A stretch of DNA of 64,000 nt from JADJLQ01 sp038251405 (GTDB taxonomy: Bacteria; Bacteroidota; Bacteroidia; Chitinophagales; Saprospiraceae): the NCBI GenBank assembly GCA_038251405.1, contig JBBSBH010000012.1, forward strand, positions 1 to 64,000, read 5' to 3'. Of the stretch, positions 17,218-24,875 are shown in pieces; within the stretch, counting starts at the first letter, position 1; each line of letters begins with the position of its first letter. The notes under the pieces were generated by a model. It made no database searches. It was given only the letters and a program-made list of their open reading frames with translations, and was not told the origin of the DNA. The position numbers and the translations under genes are program-made.

Positions 17218-17456
17218 TCTAAGGTCTATCGACCCTGACGAGTATCAAACACCTAAGAGCTGTTTAAACAAATTTAATGGAAAATGAATTTTTTATTAGG
17301 GTTAATCTCCAACAAGTTTGGATGATGAATATCAGTACCTGAGATTGATTTTGAATTATCTAATTTTATTAATTAAAGTCAATTTAACTAATTCAAAATC
17401 AGTTGTTGCTTAGAAAAAACTGAATTACAATTTGGGTTAATTAGAGAAATTTTAAA

Positions 17457-17520
17457 GGGGCAGAGCCCCGTAAATCTTTGTAATAGGCTTACAAGTATGT
17501 TGCCCAGGGGCAGAGCCCCG
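17457..17520. repeat. Paired GGGGCAGAGCCCCG palindromic elements, 50 bp apart
   Basis: Identical 14-mers at 17457-17470 and 17507-17520. Each can form a GGGGC-AGA-GCCCC hairpin. They are far more G+C-rich than their surroundings and sit immediately 3' of the rhodanese lipoprotein gene, resembling a REP/REPIN-type mobile palindromic unit. The rest of 17029-17534 holds two terminator-like hairpins and no gene. Confidence 0.6.
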
Positions 17521-17534
17521 AAATATTAATCATC

Positions 17535-18053
17535 TTACCATACTTTTTCCAATTCAGAGTTTGACACCCATTTAGACCATTTTTTGTTATAGGTGTGTAT
17601 TTGATTGGTTTTACCACTCCTGGACTCTAAAGCATTGCCTTCATTAGCCCACTCAAATATGCTTCCATACAAGTTCAACACGTGAGTAAATCCCAATGCT
17701 TCCAATTTTTTTCCAATCTTTTCACTCCTATACCCTACCGAGCAATAAACGATCAGCGTCTGATCTTTTGATATATTATGTAGAGAGTCAACAGACCAGT
17801 GATTGTATCCGATAAAATGCGCTCCTGGAATATGACTTATATCAAATTCTTCCTTTTCGCGGGCATCCAGGTAAACAGCATCAGGTACTTTTTGTGCATC
17901 TGATACTGAAATAGGTTTTACACTAAAATCAATCAAAGCTGCAATCGTCTGGTCAAAAGCAGCATCTTTTACCATGCCTGTATGTTTTGATTGGCTGGTG
18001 CACTGAAAAAAAGAAAGACAAAGGGTGAAGATTAATAAACCATGACTTCTCAT
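17535..18053 (-). CDS. Rhodanese-like lipoprotein
   Basis: A 172-residue rhodanese with a lipoprotein signal (MRSHGLLIFTLCLSFFQC, lipid-attachment Cys18) and active-site loop CSVGYRSE (Cys104), with YLDAREKEEFD and HIPGAHFIGY blocks. It is membrane-anchored in the periplasm, complementing the soluble rhodanese at 15532. The frame extends 15 codons upstream of the ATG at 18053, but a perfect TACTTTTG box ends 4 nt before this ATG. That supports the ATG as start and predicts a leaderless mRNA. Confidence 0.85.
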   Translation of the reverse strand: MRSHGLLIFTLCLSFFQCTSQSKHTGMVKDAAFDQTIAALIDFSVKPISVSDAQKVPDAVYLDAREKEEFDISHIPGAHFIGYNHWSVDSLHNISKDQTLIVYCSVGYRSEKIGKKLEALGFTHVLNLYGSIFEWANEGNALESRSGKTNQIHTYNKKWSKWVSNSELEKVW

Positions 18054-18057
18054 TATG

Positions 18058-18065
18058 CAAAAGTA
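18058..18065 (-). promoter_or_regulatory. -7 box TACTTTTG exactly 4 nt from an ATG (leaderless)
   Basis: A perfect TAnnTTTG on the minus strand; the last G (18058) is 4 nt from the A of the ATG at 18053. Transcription would begin at or next to the start codon. Confidence 0.55.
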
Positions 18066-18152
18066 TGGGTTATTTAATCCTAAACCAGCATATTGCATTA
18101 AGTATCCTCCCCTCGAGAAATTAGAAATAATGATTAATTATTAAGTGATTAG

Positions 18153-18160
18153 TACCTTTG
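18153..18160 (+). promoter_or_regulatory. -7 box TACCTTTG exactly 4 nt from an ATG (leaderless)
   Basis: A perfect TAnnTTTG followed by TAAT and the ATG at 18165 of the DUF6922-like gene. It is divergent from the matching box at 18058-18065. Confidence 0.6.
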
Positions 18161-18164
18161 TAAT

Positions 18165-18467
18165 ATGTCCTCCAAAGTAAAGCCTGTATTTAACAAACGC
18201 ATCTTCTGGGATATAGATTTTGAAAATCTTGATTATGATTCCAAAGTTAATTTTATCATCGAGCGAGTATTTGAACGCGGTGATGTGCCGGATATACGCA
18301 ACTGCAGACGATATTATGGAGATGATAAAGTAAGAGAAGCCTTGCTCAATGCAAAGTTTTTACCGGAAACAAGAATGTATCTTGCTAGTGCTGTGATTGA
18401 TAGACCCATAACTGATTTTAGATGCTATACTTTGAGACAGTCGAACCCAGCGCTCTTGCCATACTAG
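18165..18467 (+). CDS. DUF6922-like protein, putative antitoxin of the AbiEii pair
   Basis: A 100-residue protein without membrane segments. The block FWDIDFENLDYD followed by FIIERVFERGDVPDI and CRRYYGDDKVREALL matches the small proteins that precede short AbiEii toxins in Bacteroidota. The presumed role is antitoxin and/or autoregulator. The end overlaps the toxin frame by 46 nt, so the two are translationally linked. A leaderless promoter lies 4 nt upstream. Confidence 0.7.
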   Translation: MSSKVKPVFNKRIFWDIDFENLDYDSKVNFIIERVFERGDVPDIRNCRRYYGDDKVREALLNAKFLPETRMYLASAVIDRPITDFRCYTLRQSNPALLPY

Positions 18468-19048
18468 AAATGCTGACGACAATGCCGGAATTAAAGGCAT
18501 TTTCATTGGTAGGTGGTACAGCCTTATCATTATTGTATGGTCATCGAAAGTCTATTGATTTAGATTTGCTTTCTAGTGAAAAATTTGAAAATGGAGTTGT
18601 TTCAAAAGCTCTCAAAAAGAAATTTAAAGAAAAGTATATTTATGAAGCGAAGCAGCCAAAATTTGGGTTATTTTGTTATTTAGATGGCATCAAAGTCGAT
18701 ATCGTGAGAGTGCCAGACCCAATCATTCGACCCATCCAAACTATAGATGATGTCCGAATGTACTCTACAGAAGATATTATAGCCATGAAAGTGCAAGCTG
18801 TATTGAATAGAGCCAGGAAAAAAGACTTTTGGGATATCGCCGAATTATTAAACTATTATTCAGTTCAGGATTTTATTGACTTTCATAGAAAAAAATATGA
18901 ATCTCAGAGTCTTTTGATCTCGGTGCCTCAAGCGATTACTTATTTTGCTGATGCAGAAGACAGTGAAGACCCGGTGAGTCTTAAGAAACAGACCTGGCCA
19001 GGTGTGCAGAAAATTATATCAAAAAAAGTAAAGGAATATTTGAAGTAG
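18422..19048 (+). CDS. AbiEii/AbiGii-type nucleotidyltransferase toxin
   Basis: A 208-residue nucleotidyltransferase-fold protein with the motif SLVGGTALSLLYGHRKSIDLDL: GGTAL at 31-35 and catalytic Asp46/Asp48 in DLDL. The later segment YSTEDIIAMKVQAVLNRARKKDFWDIAELL, split across helices, is also typical. Such toxins transfer nucleotides onto RNA and act in abortive infection or plasmid/genome maintenance. The start MLYFETVEPS fits the family and overlaps the upstream gene by 46 nt. A TCGAAAT-TT-ATTTCGA palindrome at 19063-19078 follows the stop. Confidence 0.85.
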   Translation: MLYFETVEPSALAILEMLTTMPELKAFSLVGGTALSLLYGHRKSIDLDLLSSEKFENGVVSKALKKKFKEKYIYEAKQPKFGLFCYLDGIKVDIVRVPDPIIRPIQTIDDVRMYSTEDIIAMKVQAVLNRARKKDFWDIAELLNYYSVQDFIDFHRKKYESQSLLISVPQAITYFADAEDSEDPVSLKKQTWPGVQKIISKKVKEYLK

Positions 19049-19156
19049 GGTAAATCTGTATATCGAAATTTATTTCGAGGTTTCCAATTGCGCCCTACTA
19101 AAATGACTATTGATATTGATCTTATCCTGCTAACTAACTAAATAAAGTCAGATGAA

Positions 19157-19173
19157 AAAAAACAATTGTTTTT
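19157..19173 (-). terminator. Weak terminator-like palindrome after gldN
   Basis: AAAAACAATTGTTTTT followed by T on the minus strand, within 25 nt of the gldN stop. There is no G+C stem beyond the centre, so its strength is doubtful. Confidence 0.3.
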
Positions 19174-19179
19174 GGAGGA

Positions 19180-20031
19180 TTAATATTCCCAAAGGTCGTG
19201 CTCAAAATTGAAGAGCTTATCTTTGATTTTATCGCTTTCTCTAAGCCTGGCTACACCATCTTCCGGAAATAAGTCTTTTAGTCTCAAATCCTGGGCGTTA
19301 GTTTCTTTGAAAATATAGCTGTCAAATCTCCTCATTTCAAATACATCATCCCAACTAAGTGGAGATGCATCATTAAATTCATTATATGCCTGTTCTTTGG
19401 CTAATACTTCTCTTATCTGAGGATAATACAACCAATACATAGGTTGTTCCTCGGCTTTCCCAGCAATAATCCGTTCTCTTACAGGAGCAATTCCCAAAAT
19501 TCTCACTTTCAGTCTGGAAGACTCTCTATCAAAAAACCAAACTTCTTTTATTCTGTAAAATTTGATATTATCAGCGCTTATTTCATTTCTAACTACCTGT
19601 AACTTAGTCTCATATGTTTCCGGATCTACTACTGATACGGTATCCATTTGAAACATCATACCTTCTACATCTGCCGGAGGTAATATATGCTTAAACTCAT
19701 CATCGGTAAATGCAGCTACTAATCCTTGAGTAGTAGCATCATTTAATATTTTAAACAATGGATTTTTAGGATAAACGAAAGGTAAATTCAATTTCTCTCT
19801 CACATCTATCACTTCCCATATACGTTTCTCCCAGGGAATATCAGCCTCCCTAAGGCTTTCATATGCTAATACCCTTTGATCCCGGATAGTACTTCTTTGT
19901 ACTATATCATCCATAAATATGGAACTATCTGCTGGTTCACTAGCTTCCGTTAGAATATTTTCCGGTCGTTGTGCATTTGCCATAAAGACAAAACACAAAG
20001 AACCAAATAGTATGAAAGAATATTTTTTCAT
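19180..20031 (-). CDS. gldN: GldN/PorN, type IX secretion and gliding component
   Basis: A 283-residue periplasmic protein with a signal peptide (MKKYSFILFGSLCFVFMANAQ). GldN family blocks are seen as WEKRIWEVIDVREKLNLPF, then FKILNDATTQGLVAAF, IKEVWFFDRESSRLKVRILG and WLYYPQIREVLAKEQAYN. With GldK it forms the periplasmic ring tethered to the outer membrane that GldM contacts. It is last in the gldK-L-M-N operon, starting 8 bp after gldM. Confidence 0.95.
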   Translation of the reverse strand: MKKYSFILFGSLCFVFMANAQRPENILTEASEPADSSIFMDDIVQRSTIRDQRVLAYESLREADIPWEKRIWEVIDVREKLNLPFVYPKNPLFKILNDATTQGLVAAFTDDEFKHILPPADVEGMMFQMDTVSVVDPETYETKLQVVRNEISADNIKFYRIKEVWFFDRESSRLKVRILGIAPVRERIIAGKAEEQPMYWLYYPQIREVLAKEQAYNEFNDASPLSWDDVFEMRRFDSYIFKETNAQDLRLKDLFPEDGVARLRESDKIKDKLFNFEHDLWEY

Positions 20032-20039
20032 TTTTACAC

Positions 20040-21608
20040 TTATTGAATTAATACATAAATATCACTTAGCTTTCTGTTGACTTCGTCACCAGGGCACTTA
20101 CATTTTATATTCTGAAAAATATATGAATTACCTGGCTTTGCCATGGCAATAATATTTGCGGCCTGACCATTGAACCTGGAACCCGGATTAAGTGCTTCCA
20201 TGAGATCCTCACCTTTTGCGGCTCTTACTACTGTAAAACCAGCTATATCACACTTTGCGTCAAAATCAAAGTTTTCAAGAATAGCTGCTATACCTATCTG
20301 AGCTTTGAACTCTCCATTTCCTACACGATTTTCTTTTATACCACCAAGTCTTGGCATTGGATCTGGGATAGCCTTGATTCTAAAAGCCTTCTTTGTGGCC
20401 TGAGCACCATTTGCACTTACTATTACATTCGCACTAGTTCCTGGTGGAGCATTATTATTCAATGTCACGGAATAGGTTCCATCACCATTTCTCTTGATTG
20501 TGCCTGGTCCATCAAATGATACGTTTATTTGATTCGATGAAATACCTGCTGCCGATACTTCTATTGGATTTTCAACCCCTTTGTAAAGGACATTCATTTT
20601 GGCCGCAGATACGGTAACAGATCTTTCACCCACTTCATATTCAAATTCTTTTTCGGCTGTAGTGACCTGACCTGTGATAGGATTCACTACAGAAAATTTA
20701 GCAGTATATTTTTTTATACCAATCCCCGATGGGGAGGAAGAAAATTTTGCAACTCCGTCAACAACTGGAACATTTGCTCCATTAATAGTTGCCGTCATAT
20801 TCGTTCCTACGTTCGAAGATGACGCTGATAAATAAATATCTGATTCAAATTTTTCGCCATTGATGATATAACTCTTCTTAGGCGCGGACACCACTTGATA
20901 TTTATCAAATTTAATGTCCTCACCACCTACTTTTCCCATTAAATAATTTAGTACAGCGGACTCCGTGCTCTTAGCATCATTTTGTAACTTGTCTAATATA
21001 GGTAAAGTAGCTCCCACTGGCATATGGTCAAAATTGAAATGAGCCCAGTTTTTCTTTTTTGTTGATACCCAGGCGGAGTCAACTACCATAGACACTTTAC
21101 TCATAAAATCAGGTCTGTCTTTCTCATCGATGAGTTGGATAAACTTATTTCTTGTTTCATTTATTCTTTTTTCAATCTCTGCACCCAGACCATTGTTAGC
21201 TGAGGGTTCTTTGCCTACTAATAACCTGGTGGTAATTTCTTTATTTTTTTCATCTTTAAGTGAAGTAATACCGGTGCGTTTATCTAAAACATACCCTCCC
21301 GCGACGTTTACCAAAGTATCCACAATAATTTGTACATAATCTGTAAATTCTTTACTTATGGCTCTTGCTGGATAAGCTCTATCCGCATAAGTTCGTAAAG
21401 CAGCTTCATCTTTTTTTGCCAATTTATCTACTTCAGCAGGGATCTTTACGTTGGCATCATCCAAGGACCTATTACTTTTTACAAGACCTTTGTCTACTAC
21501 GCGAAAAGCATTGAAAATCTCTGCTGATACATTCAATGCCAACAATGCTGTAAGCACTAAATACATCAGATTGATCATCAATTGTCGCGGTTGCTTAGGT
21601 ATAGACAT
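20040..21608 (-). CDS. gldM: GldM/PorM, T9SS motor periplasmic shaft
   Basis: A 522-residue inner-membrane protein with one N-terminal TM (about 11-31, INLMYLVLTALLALNVSAEI) and a long periplasmic region of stacked domains. The PRQ at residues 7-9 just before the TM matches the Arg that pairs with the GldL glutamate in the proton motor. The length matches F. johnsoniae GldM (about 513). It couples GldL energy transduction to the GldK/N ring. Its start is 45 bp downstream of gldL. Confidence 0.95.
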   Translation of the reverse strand: MSIPKQPRQLMINLMYLVLTALLALNVSAEIFNAFRVVDKGLVKSNRSLDDANVKIPAEVDKLAKKDEAALRTYADRAYPARAISKEFTDYVQIIVDTLVNVAGGYVLDKRTGITSLKDEKNKEITTRLLVGKEPSANNGLGAEIEKRINETRNKFIQLIDEKDRPDFMSKVSMVVDSAWVSTKKKNWAHFNFDHMPVGATLPILDKLQNDAKSTESAVLNYLMGKVGGEDIKFDKYQVVSAPKKSYIINGEKFESDIYLSASSSNVGTNMTATINGANVPVVDGVAKFSSSPSGIGIKKYTAKFSVVNPITGQVTTAEKEFEYEVGERSVTVSAAKMNVLYKGVENPIEVSAAGISSNQINVSFDGPGTIKRNGDGTYSVTLNNNAPPGTSANVIVSANGAQATKKAFRIKAIPDPMPRLGGIKENRVGNGEFKAQIGIAAILENFDFDAKCDIAGFTVVRAAKGEDLMEALNPGSRFNGQAANIIAMAKPGNSYIFQNIKCKCPGDEVNRKLSDIYVLIQ

Positions 21609-21653
21609 ATTATATCAAGTTCTGTTTTTAAATTAAATTTTTATGACAAAGAA

Positions 21654-22364
21654 TTATTTAGAACTCATGGCAGAAAGCATGTTTCCATAAACTTTGTTCA
21701 TAGATGTAAGATTTTGAGCAAGTGCTTTTATTTGTTCCTGAGCCAATTTTGCATCATTCGAAGAGGCTTGCATGGCCTGGAAAGTTTCATTCATTTTTTC
21801 ATAAGCTCCATTCATTGAATTCAAGCTTTTTGAAAGTAGGCCAAGTTCCACTTGTGTCTTTTTCGCATCTTCTACTGAACCTTGCAAAGCCATAAATGCT
21901 TCATTCATCTTACCATAAAAATCATTCACTGACTTTAGTTGGTCTTTTGTTTTACTAAAATCAATTTCCTGAAGTGCTTTCAGAGAAGACATGCTTTTAC
22001 TCATACCTTGCAATTCCATATGAATACCGTCCAATTTATCTTCTACTTTATCTGCATCTAAAGCTCTCATGGCCTTATGGGCAGCGTCTATAGCTCCAAT
22101 ACCTGGTAAAATCGCTGGAACATCCCCATGATAATCTTCAATTCCCGGGTATAATTTTTCCCAATAGTAATCTTTATCAGGAGGCAATAATCCCAACATT
22201 AAGAATAAGATAGCTTCTGTAACCAAACCAATAGTAAGAAATTCACTAGAATAAGGTAAACTTTCAATTTTGAAAAGTGCGCCTAACATTACTAATGCTG
22301 CACCTACTCCAATGATAAGATTTTTTAAGTATTTAAATGTGGATGTTTTGTACCAGGTTGCCAT
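21654..22364 (-). CDS. gldL: GldL/PorL, T9SS proton-motive motor subunit
   Basis: A 236-residue inner-membrane protein with two TM helices (15-32 and 42-60) followed by a long cytoplasmic coiled-coil region (about 95-236). TM2 holds Glu50 in VTEAILFLMLGL, the essential intramembrane carboxylate of the family. GldL pentamers surround GldM TMs and rotate or drive it with proton flow. The cytoplasmic part shows an internal quasi-repeat (DFYGKMNEAFMALQ, AYEKMNETFQAMQ, and a third weaker copy). Confidence 0.95.
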   Translation of the reverse strand: MATWYKTSTFKYLKNLIIGVGAALVMLGALFKIESLPYSSEFLTIGLVTEAILFLMLGLLPPDKDYYWEKLYPGIEDYHGDVPAILPGIGAIDAAHKAMRALDADKVEDKLDGIHMELQGMSKSMSSLKALQEIDFSKTKDQLKSVNDFYGKMNEAFMALQGSVEDAKKTQVELGLLSKSLNSMNGAYEKMNETFQAMQASSNDAKLAQEQIKALAQNLTSMNKVYGNMLSAMSSK

Positions 22365-22450
22365 AAAATAAATAGAATTTTATTTAAATATAAATTTGTT
22401 AAAAGATTTTAAGTTGTAAGTTGTATTCACCTAAGAAATTGCTCAAAGGT

Positions 22451-23692
22451 CTATTTAAAATCATTGATAGATCTCCCAAGGAATGATAATACATTTCTAA
22501 AACCTACATAAGACTTTGTAGTATCTTGATATTCATATGTTCTTGTCCCATTTTGCAAATAATAAGAAATGTCTTTCCAGGAACCACCCCTTATTACCTT
22601 TCTCTTATAGACTGCTGGATCATTTGATTTTGCATCATATTGAATATCTGGATTCATATCGTGTGTAAAATTGTTTGCATTATCAAAGTATGCAGTCACC
22701 GTCCATTCTGCTACATTTCCAGCCATATTGTACAGACCGTATTCGTTTGGAAAATAAGAATGTACTTCTACTGTATATTGACCTCCATCTTCGGGATAAT
22801 TACCTCTTCCTGGTTTGAAATTAGCAAGTAAACAACCTTTGGCATTACGAATATAATAACCTCCCCATGGGTATGGAGCTAAGTCTTTTTTACCTCTTGC
22901 GGCATATTCCCATTCGTACTCGGTAGGTAATCTAAATCCTTCTGAGTTAACTTCATCTGTGCGGGTATTATTCCACATTTGTGTTCTCCAGTTACTAAAG
23001 GCATTTGCCATTGACCAATTCACGCCCACAACTGGATAATCGTCATAAGCTGGATGCCAAAAGTAATTTTTGGCAATAGGATCATTATAGGAATAGGCAA
23101 AATCTCTAATCCAGGTCAGTGTATCAGGATAAACCTCAGAAGTTTCTTTTTTGATAAATGATTTTCGCGGTGCATTTCTAGGTGCTTTAGCTGCAGCTCT
23201 TAAGTCAAACCAGGTATAGGCATATATTAACTTTCGAATATCAATTTCATTCGCTGCAATTCTATCTTCTCCCTGGTAGTACATGTCGCTTAATTCTTCC
23301 GCAGACCAGTCAATATCCAACTCCCAGTCTATAGAGGTTGATCCATCATCGTTTTCTATCACATCACCCATCAAAGTATGGGCTATCGAATCACGTACAT
23401 AGTCTACAAATTGCCTATACTCATTGTTGGTGATTTCTGTGTCATCCATATAAAAGCCTGAAATCGAAATTGCTTTGGGTTTTTGTACATAAGTACTGAA
23501 TATGTCCTGGTCACTCTGGCCTACGGAGAGGGTACCCGAGGGGATGTAAACCATACCATAAGGATTTATGCCTTTCCATTTTGGCCTGTCTTTGACGCCT
23601 GTCAGATACCCAGTCTGCTTATTCCCCCCACAAGCAAAAATTACTAAAAGTAACAGAGATGAAATTATCCATCGGATGTTTTTCCTTTTCAT
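22451..23692 (-). CDS. gldK: GldK/PorK, T9SS outer-membrane ring lipoprotein
   Basis: A 413-residue lipoprotein (MKRKNIRWIISSLLLLVIFAC, lipidated Cys21) with a SUMF/FGE-like fold: YIPSGTLSVG, FYMDDTEITNNEYRQF, RLPTEYEWEYAARG, YGLYNMAGNVAEWTVTAYF, IRGGSWKDI and VGFRNVL. It forms the PorK/N ring under the outer membrane. It is the first gene of the gldKLMN block; a 214-bp gap separates it from the porP-like gene upstream, with a TATCTTTA near-promoter box in that gap. Confidence 0.95.
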   Translation of the reverse strand: MKRKNIRWIISSLLLLVIFACGGNKQTGYLTGVKDRPKWKGINPYGMVYIPSGTLSVGQSDQDIFSTYVQKPKAISISGFYMDDTEITNNEYRQFVDYVRDSIAHTLMGDVIENDDGSTSIDWELDIDWSAEELSDMYYQGEDRIAANEIDIRKLIYAYTWFDLRAAAKAPRNAPRKSFIKKETSEVYPDTLTWIRDFAYSYNDPIAKNYFWHPAYDDYPVVGVNWSMANAFSNWRTQMWNNTRTDEVNSEGFRLPTEYEWEYAARGKKDLAPYPWGGYYIRNAKGCLLANFKPGRGNYPEDGGQYTVEVHSYFPNEYGLYNMAGNVAEWTVTAYFDNANNFTHDMNPDIQYDAKSNDPAVYKRKVIRGGSWKDISYYLQNGTRTYEYQDTTKSYVGFRNVLSFLGRSINDFK

Positions 23693-23906
23693 GTTTAGAT
23701 CTTAACTAATTTATTTGGTTCTAAAAATAGGATCATAAAGATACTTAGTTGTTTCCTAATTGATTATAAATTTTTTACTTATTGACATTTTGGTATTTAA
23801 TTGCAGAAATTTCCATTTATATGATCTTGATTAACGTATTAAAAATGAGTAAAGTACATAAACCGTGCCTGAGTAGATTAAACTTTAGTTAAAAAAGGTA
23901 AAATAT

Positions 23907-24875
23907 TCAATATCTGGGGTTGTATATTATTGGCTCTCGCTCAATACCACCAATGGCCTTATTCAAATTGTAATTAATCATCAGTTCATGGGTTCCCTGT
24001 TGAGTTGTTCTCAATGAAGATAAAGTAAAGTCTGTTCCATAAAATACTTTCAAATTTTCGCTGATTTTTAGACCCCCAATCAATGTAATGGCATCAAAAG
24101 TAGTACCTGAATATCCACGCACTCCCAACCCTGCAAATACTTTAGCATTGATGGTTGCCATGCCAGTAAGGTCGATTTGATATTTTATCAAATTTGATTT
24201 TACAAGAACACTCGGAGTAAAGCTGATAAAGTTATTAATGTCCAATCTATACTCAGCATAAAAATTCGCTCTTGGCTTTACATTGTATACTGCATCCGAC
24301 CTATTAAAATGTACTGATGGGCTCTGAAAGTTTTCAAATGACAGTCCCATCTCAAGCTGATCCTGAGCAAAATAAATGCCTGCACTAAGCTGTGGACTGA
24401 TGCCAGTGAGCTGAGTTTCAGCCAGAACGGGATCATTATGTAAAACCAAGCCTCCCTCATACTTGCCTTGAGGTGTCTTGAGTACTGATCCGTCTAGGGA
24501 TTTTTGAATAAAACCCACACCTAAACCAGCCGAAAAAAGTCCAATATTACTTTCATATACATAATTATAAGAAACCAGACCTCTTACTGTTTTTTCAGCA
24601 CCAAAATTTTCTTGTTCAATTTTAATTCCCCCAGCTCCATTTAAATAATAAAGGGGTAATTGAGCCATAATTATTTTACTATTTGGGGCTCCGGGAAGTT
24701 CTTGCCATTGAGATCGTACTGCACCTGTAATACTAAGCGTAGACTCCAGGCCGGCATATGCGGGATTCAGTGCATACTTTTGACCCATATAGATGGTATA
24801 CTGGCTGCTTTCCTGAGCCAACGTATGCATCCATCCAAAAATGAAAAATCCTATAAAAAAGACTATTTTAAACAC
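23907..24875 (-). CDS. PorP/SprF-family outer-membrane protein
   Basis: A 322-residue beta-barrel protein with a signal peptide (MFKIVFFIGFFIFGW..., ending TLAQ). The family opening is SSQYTIYMGQKYALNPAYAG, with later blocks SITGAVRSQWQELPGAP, GLGVGFIQKSL and FYGTDFTLSSLRT. PorP/SprF proteins act as anchors for T9SS cargo and adhesins. The position upstream of gldKLMN mirrors the porPKLMN operon of Porphyromonas. The start is a GTG inside the last codons of the upstream DUF255 gene (8-bp overlap); the only other start would lose the signal peptide. Confidence 0.93.
   Translation of the reverse strand: MFKIVFFIGFFIFGWMHTLAQESSQYTIYMGQKYALNPAYAGLESTLSITGAVRSQWQELPGAPNSKIIMAQLPLYYLNGAGGIKIEQENFGAEKTVRGLVSYNYVYESNIGLFSAGLGVGFIQKSLDGSVLKTPQGKYEGGLVLHNDPVLAETQLTGISPQLSAGIYFAQDQLEMGLSFENFQSPSVHFNRSDAVYNVKPRANFYAEYRLDINNFISFTPSVLVKSNLIKYQIDLTGMATINAKVFAGLGVRGYSGTTFDAITLIGGLKISENLKVFYGTDFTLSSLRTTQQGTHELMINYNLNKAIGGIEREPIIYNPRY

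Noticed and set aside
17029..17534. Insertion-sequence remnant, suggested by phrases such as GAGCTGTTTAAA and hairpins
   Set aside because: No transposase fragment in any frame, no paired terminal inverted repeats and no target-site duplication could be identified.
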